This document shows positions 10,603-23,668 of a DNA stretch of 64,000 bases, piece by piece. Numbering within the stretch: position 1 is the first letter of the stretch; every line of letters begins with the position of its first letter. The notes beneath the pieces were generated by a model that worked only from the letters and a program-made list of their open reading frames with translations, was not told the origin of the DNA and did no database searches. This DNA comes from Ptychodera flava (taxonomy: Eukaryota; Hemichordata; Enteropneusta; Ptychoderidae). Both the position numbers and the translations under genes were made by a program. Location: positions 32,339,041 to 32,403,040 of the forward strand of contig NC_091931.1 in assembly GCF_041260155.1 (NCBI RefSeq), read 5' to 3'.

Positions 10603-12394
10603 AAGAGCGACATCGTCGTACACCACGCCCTCTTCGGCGAGTCTTATCACGCAACGCCGAAAGCAGGAAAAAATGGAAAAAATGCTCTGGCTTGCGAGAA
10701 TAAAGAGCGATGGCCATATAGATAGGAGAGCAAGGTGAATCTGGAGAAGAGGTCCATGCCATGGTGTAGTCTGTTTCATGGAAGTCTCACAATTGATCCG
10801 TAAGTCGTTTGTTTGTTTGCTTGTTTACTTGTTGTGTTTACTTGTTTGTTTTTGTTTATTCTGTCTATGTTTTTCTTATTTGACCGTTTTTTTTCTATTT
10901 TTTTTCTATTTCTATTTTTTATTTGTTTTACTGTTATTCAGTCAGAGTTCCCTGTGGAGAGGGGGATTGGTGTAATTGGGGACGCGAGGGTCACCATTGT
11001 TCATGCAACAGTCATGGGGAAGGGCATGTCATCATCCTCTTTCACTGACTTAATAAATAATTTTGTTTATTGGTGGACTGGCGAATTGAAAGTGATAACG
11101 ACACTTGCATGAAATTCATAACATTGTGGGAAACCTCTGTGTATTCGATAATTTGTAAGACCAAGAGAGGACGCAGGTTTACGAGACAGCGGCATACGAT
11201 AGTATTGCTGCAAAAGAAAACGGGTACGAATACGAAAATAAAATGAACATCGTGAATTGAAACAATGGTGAGAAACTGAAAATTTGCCGATTACGGCTAA
11301 GCTTATTTTACCTACAAGAGTTTGTGACCTTCTGTATGGGACCCCGCTAAAACGGAGTCAAATTAATATATTTTGATGATAAAATGACCTTAGGTCTTCC
11401 ATGTACTTTGTGCTGGACAATCTAGGCATTTTATGTCAAACACACACTGGCTTAAACCTACCGAGTGTCACCTGGAATGTCGATGTTGATGACGAGTCTC
11501 ATAAAAACGAAATAAACTTGAAGAATCGAGTGACGAGCTGTGATACGTTACCTTCCCGTCTGCAATATTTATATGAGACTACAGCATACTAATGTTTATA
11601 CATTTTAAAATTCTTTTATGTTAGTTATCAGGCCGAGTCGCAGACGACTCAAAGGTCGTGGTAGGACGGCTTCAAAAGAAGGTGCACAATGCAGGACAGT
11701 GTGGTTTGGGTTGGAAGAGCCTGACACAAAAGGGCGGGTAGATTCAGGACTATCTTCGCTCAAGATATCCCTCGTCGACCAATTCTGCACAGCTACAGTA
11801 TTACATATGTGATCACAAGGAACCTAGAAATATGGTTGTTGTCGTTGTTGTTGTTGTTTGTATTGTTTATGTTTATTAGTTGTGTTGTTGTTGTTCTTGT
11901 TGTTGTTGACCAATAAAATTCAACGAACATAACTGTTGTGTTGTTATTAATGTTTCAAACATAATGTAGATGTCATAAGAAACGCTACAAGGACACTATC
12001 ATTACTTGGCCCGATACAACTCTCTGCTAACGTACACTCGTTTACGTGTATGAAGAGAGTTTACATGGCCGTGAATATGAATAATAAGATTAATAACTCA
12101 AAGGATCGTAACTTTACAGCTCAAACATAAATCATAATCAATCACAAAATAAAATGGAGCACTTGTAGGTCAAGTTGAGATACTTTTTTCTGAAAACATC
12201 TCCGGATTTGCCAATTTTTTACAGTGCGCGTGACAGTGTGTCGCGTCTTGCTCAGTTTCTGGGGCCCAGTTGTCGTTCGCTCCTGAAATTTTCGGAAATT
12301 TTGACGCTTTTCTTGGGGTCGCTGATAATATAATGGAAATAACAGACTCCGCTCTGACCATTAACGTTTATTTGTGGGCGCGGGCTCGAGAAAA
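10603..12394. other. Intergenic, no supported gene
   Basis: Plus-strand 10941-11112 has an acceptor-like pyrimidine tract (TTATTCAG) before a short open stretch (SEFPVERGIGVIGDARVT...), which could be a last exon but has no partner exon and no recognised family. A (GTT)n-like run occupies 11836-11915. Other open frames are short. Confidence 0.4.
12367..12372 (-). terminator. Possible poly(A) signal of MCT-A
   Basis: AATAAA on the minus strand about 240 bp past the stop. It lies just outside the duplicated unit, so MCT-B does not share it. Confidence 0.4.
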
Positions 12395-12608
12395 GCCACA
12401 TTGTCTTGTTGTAGACTTACAATATTTGGCAGATCCAGTGGATTGACTATGTAAAGGCTGCTTTAGAACGCTTTAAACACAGAGTCTCCTGTTTTACATT
12501 TGTGATCTGCGCTACATTTAATGTTGCAGCAGAGAAGACAAAGGAAATTTTACATGATACGCGCAATCTCCGTCATTAGGTAGGCTGGCAGGCTACCCAT
12601 TTTCTTTC

Positions 12609-15600
12609 CTAGTGGTCAGTTGACACGTTCTCCGGCCCCTCTCTTTCAGGTGCCTTCACTTTGTTTCTTGACCCATAACAGTTCACGCAAACAGCTGCAG
12701 TACTGGTCACAAGGGCAATAGCGCAAAAGATGACCGCTACAAATAATGGCATCCTTGAATCTCCCATGTTATCATAAAGCTCCCCTGTGAAGAAATTGAA
12801 TTAAAAGATAGGATTTAGACTACGTTCAAAGAGCTCAAATATTACTTCAGTTTCGTTGAGAAGTTTACATTATACGTACATCACACTAAACGGTCTTTCT
12901 CGTCGAAATTACGGCTTCATAAGTGCTATAAGTCCGACTAAGATAAGCTCTCAGATTGTTGTTACATAAAGCTGACTGGACGAGATGGAATGTAATCGAT
13001 ACATTAATCCTGAAATGAAACTTCCTTTTGAGATTGTGGCATCAGAGCTTTCGTGACCTTAGACGGTTAGGAAAAACAGGTCGTATCTCATCAGGTAGCG
13101 AAATTCTTGGCATCTCTCAAATATGAAACAAGGAAACTAGATTTACGTTTTTGGATGAATAGAAGTTTGTGCATGTGCTGACTGTCATAGTAGAAGACCA
13201 ACATTTATCCTTACCTGCAAAAATTAATGCCATTCCGCCAAAGGTACCTTGAACAAAAAATATCAATCCTATAGCATTTGGAAGATCCCTCAACTGTACT
13301 ATCTCTTTGGTGCAAACATTGAACATGGGTATGCCAACACCGTGAGACAATCCGATACCAACACAAGCAATTACCATGATGACGTAATTCGTGACGAGGG
13401 TGTAGGTCAAAACACTGAGTGCATTTAAAGCAAACATCGATGCCAACAAAGCCATAGGGGGAATCACTTTCAGGTCCACAAACCAACCATGAGAAAGCCG
13501 ACCAGTCACGGAGGACATCCCAAGAGCTGTCATCAGTGCTGCTGCATTCATTCTCGAGATCCCTATGTCGACTGCCCGTACAACTATCCACATCATATAC
13601 ATCACCATTGCGATGCCGAAACCCATCATGCAAACTATAAGCACAGCCATGCAAGGGTATCTCGGAAAGATGTAGAACCCCCACATATGATAAATGACAG
13701 AGAATATGTTTCTCCCAGTCTTTTTATTCGAAGTGGAGCAACGACCACCGTGTTCACCATCGACTGCACTTTCAGGCGTCTGTTCATCGTCTTGTACAGG
13801 TGTATATCCATCGGGGCTATTAACACGGCTTGAATCACGAAGACCCGACACTGTGGTATCAGATGCTGACCCTTCTTGAGAACTAGTATTGGACTCCATT
13901 TGAAATGGCTCCTTGTTGTGTTTCTTTGTCGTCTTGGCAACAGGTTTCATGATCATTGCACATACAAAGATGTTTGCAAACAATCCAGCAAGTATTAGAA
14001 ACGTACCGTGCCACCCATAAACTTGAATCAGTGTTTCCACAAGAGGCGAGAAGATCATGAATCCAACGCCAGCTCCGACCCCGGCAATTCCATTGGCAAA
14101 GGCGTAGCGGTCTGTGAAATACTCGGCTACGATGGACAATGCTGGTATATAGATTACAGCTATACCAGTTCCTTCAAAAAAGGAAATGCAGATTTCATTG
14201 ATGAAACAATAGATGAGAGATAACATTTGGAGTTTGATATTAAGTAGTGCTTAGTTTTTGAGGAACTTCGCCTTTGAGGGACCTTTGAGGCGTTCTTTCT
14301 TTATATTACAAAATTTAAAAGTACGGCATCAACAATGATGAAGCTCTATCAGTCACTCATACTTAGTACGGCATCAACAATGATGAAGCTCTATCAGTCA
14401 TTATTACACCTCACGTATTATTCAGGTACTGTGATTGGCTGAGCCTCACTCACGTGATATAGAACAAAAAGTGATAGAAAATAGCTCAGGTGATATAGCC
14501 CTGTCGCGTGCGCTGATATAGCCCTGTCGCGTGCAGTGATATAGCCCGCTACCACGTTCTGGAATACCGCGCGTACTTTCTGCACGTACCACATCGTCGC
14601 GTACATTTACTTGGTATTTTCTGTAAAGCAATGGCTTTTGGAAAGGCACAAGAAATTAGCTCGACCTGAAGTACACGACGACGTTTAGTACATTAAACGA
14701 GAAAAGCTTGAACAACACTGTGTTCGTTTTTAGACGTAAACTTCATGTAGCATTGCGATCGAGCAACAAATAGAACGTTTCACTGTGGCGAGTCTCGATC
14801 GACACTTGAGGGCTCTGATGTAAATTACAATATTTATCTATAGTAATCAGATTACCCTCTTGAAATAAAGTATAATAAAATAAATAAATAAATAAATAAA
14901 CTTGACCGCATTCTGAGCAAATTTTCGAAAACAAGTGTGTTTGTTCGGTGTAATAAAATTAATAACACACGCTAGCACGGGCAAGATCACGATTTGTTGC
15001 CTGCCCTCGGGCTGGTGCTCATGACGGTAATATTGATGATACCCTCGCCTTCGGCTCGGGCATCATCAATATTACCGTCATGAGCACCATCCCTTGGGCG
15101 GGAAACAAATCGTGATCTTGCCCGTGCTGGCGTGTGTATTATTTAACTCATACTTGCGTATTATCAGTATAAGATACCAAGTAGCGCAATATATACCGTT
15201 ACTTTGCTGTTTGAATTTTTTTACAAAAATATCTGTTTTGCTTCGATCAGACCTATATATAATTAACTTTGAAGCGACACTTTGATACAAAATGGTGTAA
15301 CAGAGGGAAATATTTTGTTCGGACCCATTTCTTCCAGCTAATCCCCAAATAGGGTCCTACCTTAGTGTATTTACGAGTCGTGAATGCTGAAGCCATCATT
15401 TCTGTTACTGATCTCAGCTCAGTGAAAAACCAGCCATGATTTCGTCCTAAAAGCGAGTATTTATTGTCTCAAAGAAGTATGTTGAATTGGTTTTAGGAGT
15501 GAACTTCTACCGCGATGTTTTGGTAATTTAGTTTTTCATCAAATCGAAATTTGATCAAACAGAGAACTGATAATGTAGTGCACAAGTCTTAGGCTAAAGT

Positions 15601-16638
15601 ATAGCAAGTTATTTAGATTAGATTTTTTATACCAGAACTTCAACTTTGAGCGAATCGACAAAAATCAAAGATTTCTTAACCAAGTACATGGATGAGAATG
15701 AGTTACATTATTTCCAGACTACAATTCTGTCTTCAAAAACGACTTAGGACCTTCACACAGGTGCGGACTATAAGAATCCATCAAGCATTGTGTGGTACTT
15801 CAACTTGATTTGGGAAGAAGAGCAAGATATTATACTTAGCGACAAAACAAAAATTCTTATAAAACACACCGAAAGTTACAAGTTGATAATTTAATAGTCA
15901 CAATATATGTGCGTGTGTGCAGGGAAAAAAGTATCCATAGATTGACTATAGATTTTAACAAACAAGACGGCGATGAAACCAGTTCGCGGTACAAAATTTT
16001 AACAGAAGCCGTACAAAACCTTGCAGTATAGAACAATTATGCGGGCGTACTTGCGGTGCCTACACATGGTTGTTTCTCACGGTGGGGGCGGGGGGGAGGG
16101 AGGGGGAACAAAGTCTTTATTATCCCATGCTTTTCCAGAGCTTGTATGCTTACCTATTAAAACTGAAAACGTCAAGAAGAGAAGAGGAAGGCTGTCGGTA
16201 AAAGCTGTCATTACCAATCCAACCACAACAATGATCGCCCCAGATGCGACTACCTTCTGTGCCCCATACATTGATGTGAGGTATCCACTGACAGGCGCTG
16301 TAGGAGAATACAGTTTGGCATAGATCATTTAATCAAATGTAAGTACCACGAGAGCTATCATATTGTACTGCATACTTTCTTAATTATCATACTGTAGGAA
16401 CAAGATAGTCTGTACTTTCCAGATAAATAAAAAACTTACTTAGGATAGCTACCATGAAGAACAGTATTGTGAAAATCCATGACAAGGTTGCAGCACTCTC
16501 GTCGAACGTTTTAATAAATTCAACCATGAAGAGGCCATTCGTACTCGAAAGGCCCCCACAATTGAACTGGACGTAGAAACTGCTGGCAAGTACAAGCCAT
16601 CTCCGTCGTCTTACGTCTTGTGCGACAATGTCTGTCAT
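12609..16638 (-). CDS. Monocarboxylate transporter-like protein MCT-A (SLC16 family)
   Basis: Predicted 12-helix plasma-membrane transporter of the major facilitator superfamily, SLC16/MCT branch. Coding exons: 16638-16440, 16297-16154, 14171-13215, 12784-12609. They total 1476 nt (491 residues), with all introns in phase 1. The start is an ATG in good context (AAACATGA). The family core after helix 3 is clear (YFTDRYAFANGIAGVGAGVG), followed by YGWHGTFLILAG. A hydrophilic cytoplasmic loop lies between helices 6 and 7 (about residues 193-270, Ser/Thr/Asp-rich). The helix 8 arginine is in SSVTGRLSHGWFVD (about R339). The helix 1 MCT signature is weak (RRRRWLVLASS in place of a DG-G-W pattern). 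An AATAAA lies on the minus strand at 12372-12367, about 240 bp past the stop. It is a close paralogue of MCT-B. The substrate could be a carboxylate, thyroid hormone or another solute. Confidence 0.92.
14404..15142. mobile_element. Insertion block in MCT-A intron 2, absent from MCT-B
   Basis: Unit B passes straight from CTCTATCAGTCATT to ATACTTGCG (25400-25425), while A carries 740 bp between them. The block contains a doubled GATATAGCCCTGTCGCGTGC, a LINE 3' tail (14803-14900) and a long hairpin (14961-15143). It is probably several nested insertions. Confidence 0.8.
14803..14900 (+). mobile_element. LINE 3' end with (AAAT)n tail
   Basis: GAGGGCTCTGATGTAAATTAC then ACCCTCTTGAAATAAAGTATAAT is followed by (AAAT)n. 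The same end occurs at 54970-55128 and 57088-57195, each with a different short-repeat tail, as seen in CR1/L2-like LINEs. Confidence 0.7.
14961..15143. repeat. Hairpin element (about 83-bp arms)
   Basis: Arm 14961-15043 (GGGCAAGATCACGATTTGTT, GATGACGGTAATATTGATGA and neighbours; near-identical) mirrors 15058-15143 around a 14 bp loop. It lacks coding sequence and looks like a hairpin-type miniature transposon in MCT-A intron 2. Confidence 0.9.
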
Positions 16639-18000
<1,362 letters not shown>

Positions 18001-18009
18001 CGTATCCTT

Positions 18010-18500
18010 ACATATTACAAATGTCAGAAAGTTGAATTATCGCAATTTTGCGAAAGACGCCAACTCCTTGACTGGATCGACTTGGTCTGGAGACTGAGTA
18101 AGGCGCGAGTCACGAAAAATCACTTGATAGAATTGTGTCGCTTAGCTCAACATTAATTGGAATATCCCAGAGAAGTCTGTCATCATTTTATGATCAGCAA
18201 GTACTTTGGAAAGCCGGCTCAATTGTTTTAACCATATTCTATCAACAGAGTTCGACATACTTCCCTCTGGTTTTCGTTTTAGATACCCGGCTTGCAGGTC
18301 AAACCGGCGCAAGTTGTCATTCACTCCCTCCTCTGTGCGGCTTTTCAAAGATTCGCAAATTGTTTTGTTTAATTGTTTTTGGTACGTTCTGTGTCTATAC
18401 ATTTTTTCTATATTTGCTAATATTTTCATGTATTGTATTCCAGCTACACTTTTTAATTGTCCATGTTCCGGATGAATAAAGTTTTATTGAATTTTATTTA
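18010..18500 (+). mobile_element. LINE reverse-transcriptase C-terminal relic (CR1/Jockey-like), unit A
   Basis: A degenerate plus-strand reading contains LIGISQRSLSSFYDQQVL, then in another frame STEFDILPSGFRFRYPACRS and NRRKLSFTPSSVRLF, the usual C-terminal end of CR1-type LINE Pol. After it come ATGAATAAAG and a TTGAATTTT-type tail. Frameshifts separate the pieces. The same relic sits at the matching position in unit B, so it predates the duplication. Confidence 0.75.
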
Positions 18501-21500
18501 ATTGTACGGTAACGCGTGAGTTACGCGTGCATTAGTTAGATAATTGTTGAACGCGTCGAAACTGAAAGACTTGTACTGGCTAAAAACAATCCTGAAGTAA
18601 ATTTAAAATGTTCGCTTTCAAAATCGAAAATAGATATCAGGGTACACCGTGCAAATTTTTTGTATAAGAGAAATACATGACATAAAATTTACCGATATTC
18701 GAAATTAAAAATGGCCGTCATCTAAATGGCGAATATATGGGGACAATCACCTTACGGAGAAAACTTCATTTCTCCATCAGATTCACAACGAGTCTACAAA
18801 TCCAACTTGACATTGACAGCCCAGCCATATGTTCCAGAGGCGCATTCTACCTTGACATAAAATTCATATCTGCATTTATCGAAAAGCTATAATTCTTCAT
18901 GTCGCGAAAGCTGGTGACCCGAAAGGGTCACTAGGTAATTGTGACAACGGTCGATCAAACAACAAAAAGCACAATTGGAAGTTGGTGGTAATCATGGTGG
19001 AAATCATAAACACATTTGGTACTCAAAATTCAGATCAGACATTGTCAACTATTTATTACAAATACTGGGCTGAGACTCTTGTGATAGGTCATACTTGCTT
19101 GTTAAATATTAAACCCATCATAATTTTTTTTTTTTTGTCAGAGATATGATACATATCTTCGACTTTAGTTCTTAGCAACCAAATGACTGTGAAAGGTCTG
19201 ACAATGTTGTCAAACCGCTTGAGAATAAGACCATACTGAGTACGAACTATCGAATATTAAGCATAAGCCTACTTACGGATGTTCAGGCCTGGCATTTAGG
19301 TACTCGGGGCACAACGCAGCTCGAAACGGGTCATGCCAGCCATTGTCGCGGATGACCTTCGCTGAGGCGGTGTTGACCCTTTCTATGGTCGCAAGGTCTA
19401 CCCGCTGAGGGCGCAGAACACAACACAGATGACAGTCCTGAGCTTTTTGATGTTGTTTGCAAAGCAAGCCGAGGTCGGAAGTGTTATCTTACCAAGTTTA
19501 CTGCTGCCTAGAGAGTCAGGTTAAACTGTGGACGGGACTCTCTATCTGACTTAAGGTTGAAAACGGTAATCATGAGAATCAATGTCTTTGTCTGTATCCC
19601 CTATCAATGACGCTGTTTAGAATTTGTTCCATCTTTCTAGCAGAGAAGTGGATGAATTATCAATAAACCAAATACATAGAGACTATTGAAATCGTCAACT
19701 AATTGTGCTTTCCTAACAAAGCTAAGAACTGTTTCGACACCTTTGTCCGGACATACCTATATGTTGTCATAATAAGATCTAGAAAATAATTAAATAACTA
19801 ACGGTCTGACTAGCACATGGTGGAAAATCCGGGTATCTTGTGGCTCCAATCCATTGAATATTGTGATTACGGTAGAATGCGCTAAGACTTTGCATGTGCA
19901 CAAACTGTCATAAATGAAACTTTCAACAATTCTATTACACATCAAGAATAAAAATTAGGGTTACTGTCGAAAGTTTATGTATTACCTAACATTTATTGAT
20001 ACTTTAAATTAAAAATGGCGGCCATTATATGCTAACTCGGAGTAAAATCAAACTTCACTTCTGAAAAAAACTAAGATTGTGAAAATATTTCTTAACTCAA
20101 GAGCTTCCAAATGAACCCCAACAAGTGGTATATCAGAAAACAATGGTAAAAATTTAATATACTGAACATTTGTACCCGAGGCGCATTCTACCTCCAATAC
20201 TCAAATCACCGGAGGTGTCTTCAACTTAACATTCAACATAGCGGCCTCAGGAAACAACTCTTAAGAGCGTCTTTCTTCGCCAGATGTCCGTGCACCTCCG
20301 TTTTTCATTAACCGTAGATCTTACTGCCATACTCGGACTCTGATTAGTCTAGTTTGGTGTATAATTTTTAAGTTTCAATCATTCTAATTTTTATTACAGT
20401 TGATCTTGTTACTCTAAAATATCAATTTTGTTCACATGTATTTAAAATATTTGAGATTTCTGTACTGAAACGTCTTTTTGTGTCTGTTTTGTCGTCTTAG
20501 TCGAGATGGAAATACAGTGATATAGTGAACTCGGTACGCTGCATCAAATATTTGCATATGAATAGTAGAAAGTTTCCCTTAGCCAATCAGTGAGGTCACA
20601 GCTGATGAAAAGTTCATTGACAGCATATCAATGCCATTATATAGAATCTATATGCCATCAGGCCGTGTCGCAATTAGCTGATTTTTCGACGGCGATCGAT
20701 AAAATTGGGGAACATATGTAATAATAACAGAACCCCATGGCCTTGGAGGGCGCTCTGTGACGTTCTGAAGGTATTTCACGAGGGATACGGTGTATTCTGC
20801 CGCCAGTACTTTTTTGAGCGAAGCAAGGAAAAGTACAATCAGAATACACCGTATACATTTCCGTAATTATATTGTTGTAATGCCATTATTCTTCTCGCTA
20901 GGTGACACCTTTGCCTGTTTCTTTTTCAAACATAAACGTTAAATTCAGAGATATTACATTCATATAGCATTGACAGTGTCATTATTATATATTCGGCGTA
21001 ACCGTCACAAAAAATAATCGTAGGTAGATATTGGGTAATTTCAGCTTGAATATGTAAATGTTTGAAATTGTCATCCTCTTGCGTAAGTATATTTTATCTT
21101 TCATGGTGTAAAGTAGTTTCTTACGTTTTTGGTGAAAGCTTACTTCCTATGAATATTTTATATAATTTGAGTTAAAACCTTTGTGTTCTCCATATAAAGC
21201 TAAGTTTGATGTGTATAGTAAGACATTTGCCGGTCTAAACCATTGCTAAGTGCAGCTACGCTTCAAATAAAGTATATATCATCGACAAAACTTTGCGCCA
21301 TCTCTGTGAATTGTTCAGTATGGAACCGCTCAGTAAGCCCATACCTTTAAGAAGTTATTGACAGTACAGAAAACGTGGTAACAACGGTGGATTGACAATA
21401 AAGATATGCTTATTTGAAATGTGGTCATATTTATGTAAATGACAGCTCATCGACACGGCAAGAATGATGATTAGTAGTCCAAAGTTAGCAGCAGCACTTT

Positions 21501-22100
21501 CACTATAGAAATATTGAAAATCAGCGAGTGTCATGCACGATACCATACTATACTATCCTTTATTCCACATTTTTCATAGGCGGAAATGATCCGTTCTTGA
21601 TGTAAGAACGCATCGTCGGTATTTCGATAAGGACGCAGTAAATTATTCCTTGCATGTTCCTGTAATCAAAGTTCCTTTTCGGAGTTTAGCCTACGTAATA
21701 TAGACTTAATTATAATTCCTTGCAAAAGACCAACTTATGAGAAACGTTGGCGTTTATCATCATTACGAATATGGTTTTGTGTCAAAAGCTCTTTCCTTAT
21801 AAAACAAGAGAATTTGGTGTACCCTAAATTATAAGCGGACTTGAATACACCACATTGTATCTGGAACTAAAACTACTCCACTTTCCAACTTTGGACACCG
21901 ATTGTAAAGTGTCTCGCCTGGCTGTGCCTGACTTTGATTATGAGTAACCACATGATGAGTCCTTTCTGCCTTCTATGAATTCCAGACGCTTAAAGAAGTT
22001 GGTCTTTCGACAGTCCTTGATGAAAGCTAAAATGTTGTGATATAGGTTATTATCTTTGAGCCTCATACCTGGATTTACCCGAAGGATATGTCGATTGACT
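18500..22100. other. Upstream part of unit A and A-only block, no gene
   Basis: Up to 19803 this matches 30560-32150. The block 19804-21550 is A-only. It repeats themes of 18640-18900 in degenerate form (AAATGGC, GAGGCGCATTCTACC at 18839 and 20178), holds a small hairpin (GGATACGGTGTATTCTG at 20786 with its complement at 20841), and near 21390-21540 a minus-strand stretch (FYSESAAANFGLLIIILA) faintly resembling MCT exon 1. Confidence 0.5.
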
Positions 22101-23489
22101 CACCGAAGTTTACACCATTCCAATTCGACAGAGAAACCAAAGAGGTTTTTATTTTAGAAACAAATTCTGCGATATTCTTTTCGTGAAACATGACGGAGGG
22201 GCCGCAGTGAAGTATACCAACGCATAATTTTATTTACTATGACTAATATTAAACCTGTCAAAAATAACCATAACTGTTTTCCAATGGACCTGCCCACTGA
22301 ATCTGCTGTTTTTAATAGAAAACTGACGAGGGATCCGATTAAACCAGGTATTGCAGCAGCACGTTTTGCGGCTAAGGTTTTTTAACAATTCACCAAATTG
22401 CCTGATAATTTCCTTTGCTTATGTGTATACTTTGGGTGGTTTATTATTTCCTGAGCCGCCATTTCCTTGGTTAGCTGAGCGGGGGGGGGGGGGGGCTTTA
22501 TTTCCTGAGCCGCCATTTCCTTGGTTAGCTGAGCCGGGGGGGGGGGGGCTTTAGTTACAGCCCGGGCAATTTTTCATATTGTCATTCCAACGGCAGTAAT
22601 TAATGCAGCGTTTGTTATACCATGCCGTTTAAAAGAGTGACAATTGTGGATTGGAAATTACATCACAAAGATACCTAATTGGCGCCAGTCTTTCACGTGC
22701 CGCGCTAATTAGGTCATGTTGCACTTAAATCCGATTATTAATGTCAGCTAGTCTTGTTCTGAGTTCAGGTGTAAGAGCTGCCGCAGGCTCCGTTTGCTCC
22801 GACAAAATTTTACCTCTTTCATTGTAAAGCTCGTTGAGACGCATATTTGCCATCTCCAATTCATCAACACAAGCTCTATTGTCGGGGTTTAGATTATTCC
22901 ATTCATTTATTCTATTTTCGATGGCTTGTTTTATGTGCATTACCGCTAGCATCATATCGTAACTTCACTAAATGCTTCATTACATGTCAACAAAATTGAG
23001 TAGCCCCCCTTCTTGTTCTCCACTTTTGAGCAACCCCCCTTTAGCTTTCGATTTTTTGAGTGACCCCCGTCAGATTCCTCCGACCCCCCAGGCCATAAAT
23101 GATGACGGCTCCCTAAAAACCTAACAGCGATAGCTACCATCGCGCACATTCATGAGAGTGTGTGCCATAAAGTGTGCCATAAAAATACAAGTGTTTTGAA
23201 TCTGTGACATAAACAATCAAAGGGCATTGGCAAGTACATTTTCAAGGCAATTTATGTGGTACACAGTGAAGTCCACATCGCAAATATGATTAACCCAGAT
23301 CAGGTCAAGTAACTCAATCAATTTGCCTTGAAGATCTCTTTTTTTTTGCAGCGAGAACGGAAATCATGACAAGACATCGAAAGTTGTAACTGATTTATGT
23401 AGCTTTGTGTGCAAGACAGCATAAGTCGTATTACGGTTAACAGTGTCCTTAAACTTCGAAGAAAAATCTTCTGTTCAGTGGCAACATTG
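22101..23489. other. Spacer between units A and B
   Basis: It holds a 52 bp tandem duplication with poly(G) runs (22450-22550, CCTGAGCCGCCATTTCCTTG twice). A minus-strand 76-codon open frame at 22955-22725 reads like a charged coiled coil (ELEMANMRLNELYNERGKI), unrecognised, with no splice partners. A G-rich repeat contains GGGGGTCACTCAAA-like text (22985-23100). The open frame may be a fragment of a mobile element. Confidence 0.45.
22450..22550. repeat. 52-bp tandem duplication with poly(G) runs
   Basis: Two copies of a unit containing CTGAGCCGCCATTTCCTTGG, each ending in 9-13 G. The G runs could form quadruplex structures or be assembly-prone. Confidence 0.9.
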
Positions 23490-23668
23490 TCAGCATTGTC
23501 TTGTTGTTGACTTACAATATTGAGCAGGTCCAGTGGATGGACTATGTAATGTTCTTTGGAACGCTTTAAACTCAGAGTCTCCTCTTTTACGTTTGTGATT
23601 TCTGGGCTACATTTAATGTAGTGAAGACAAATTTTACTTGATACGCGCAATCTCCATCATGAGAGAGA

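Noticed and set aside
13489..13940. Plus-strand and shifted open frames over MCT exon 3 (also 24563-25002 in MCT-B)
   Set aside because: Shadows of the spliced transporter exons. They have no splice support and only mirror the real frame.
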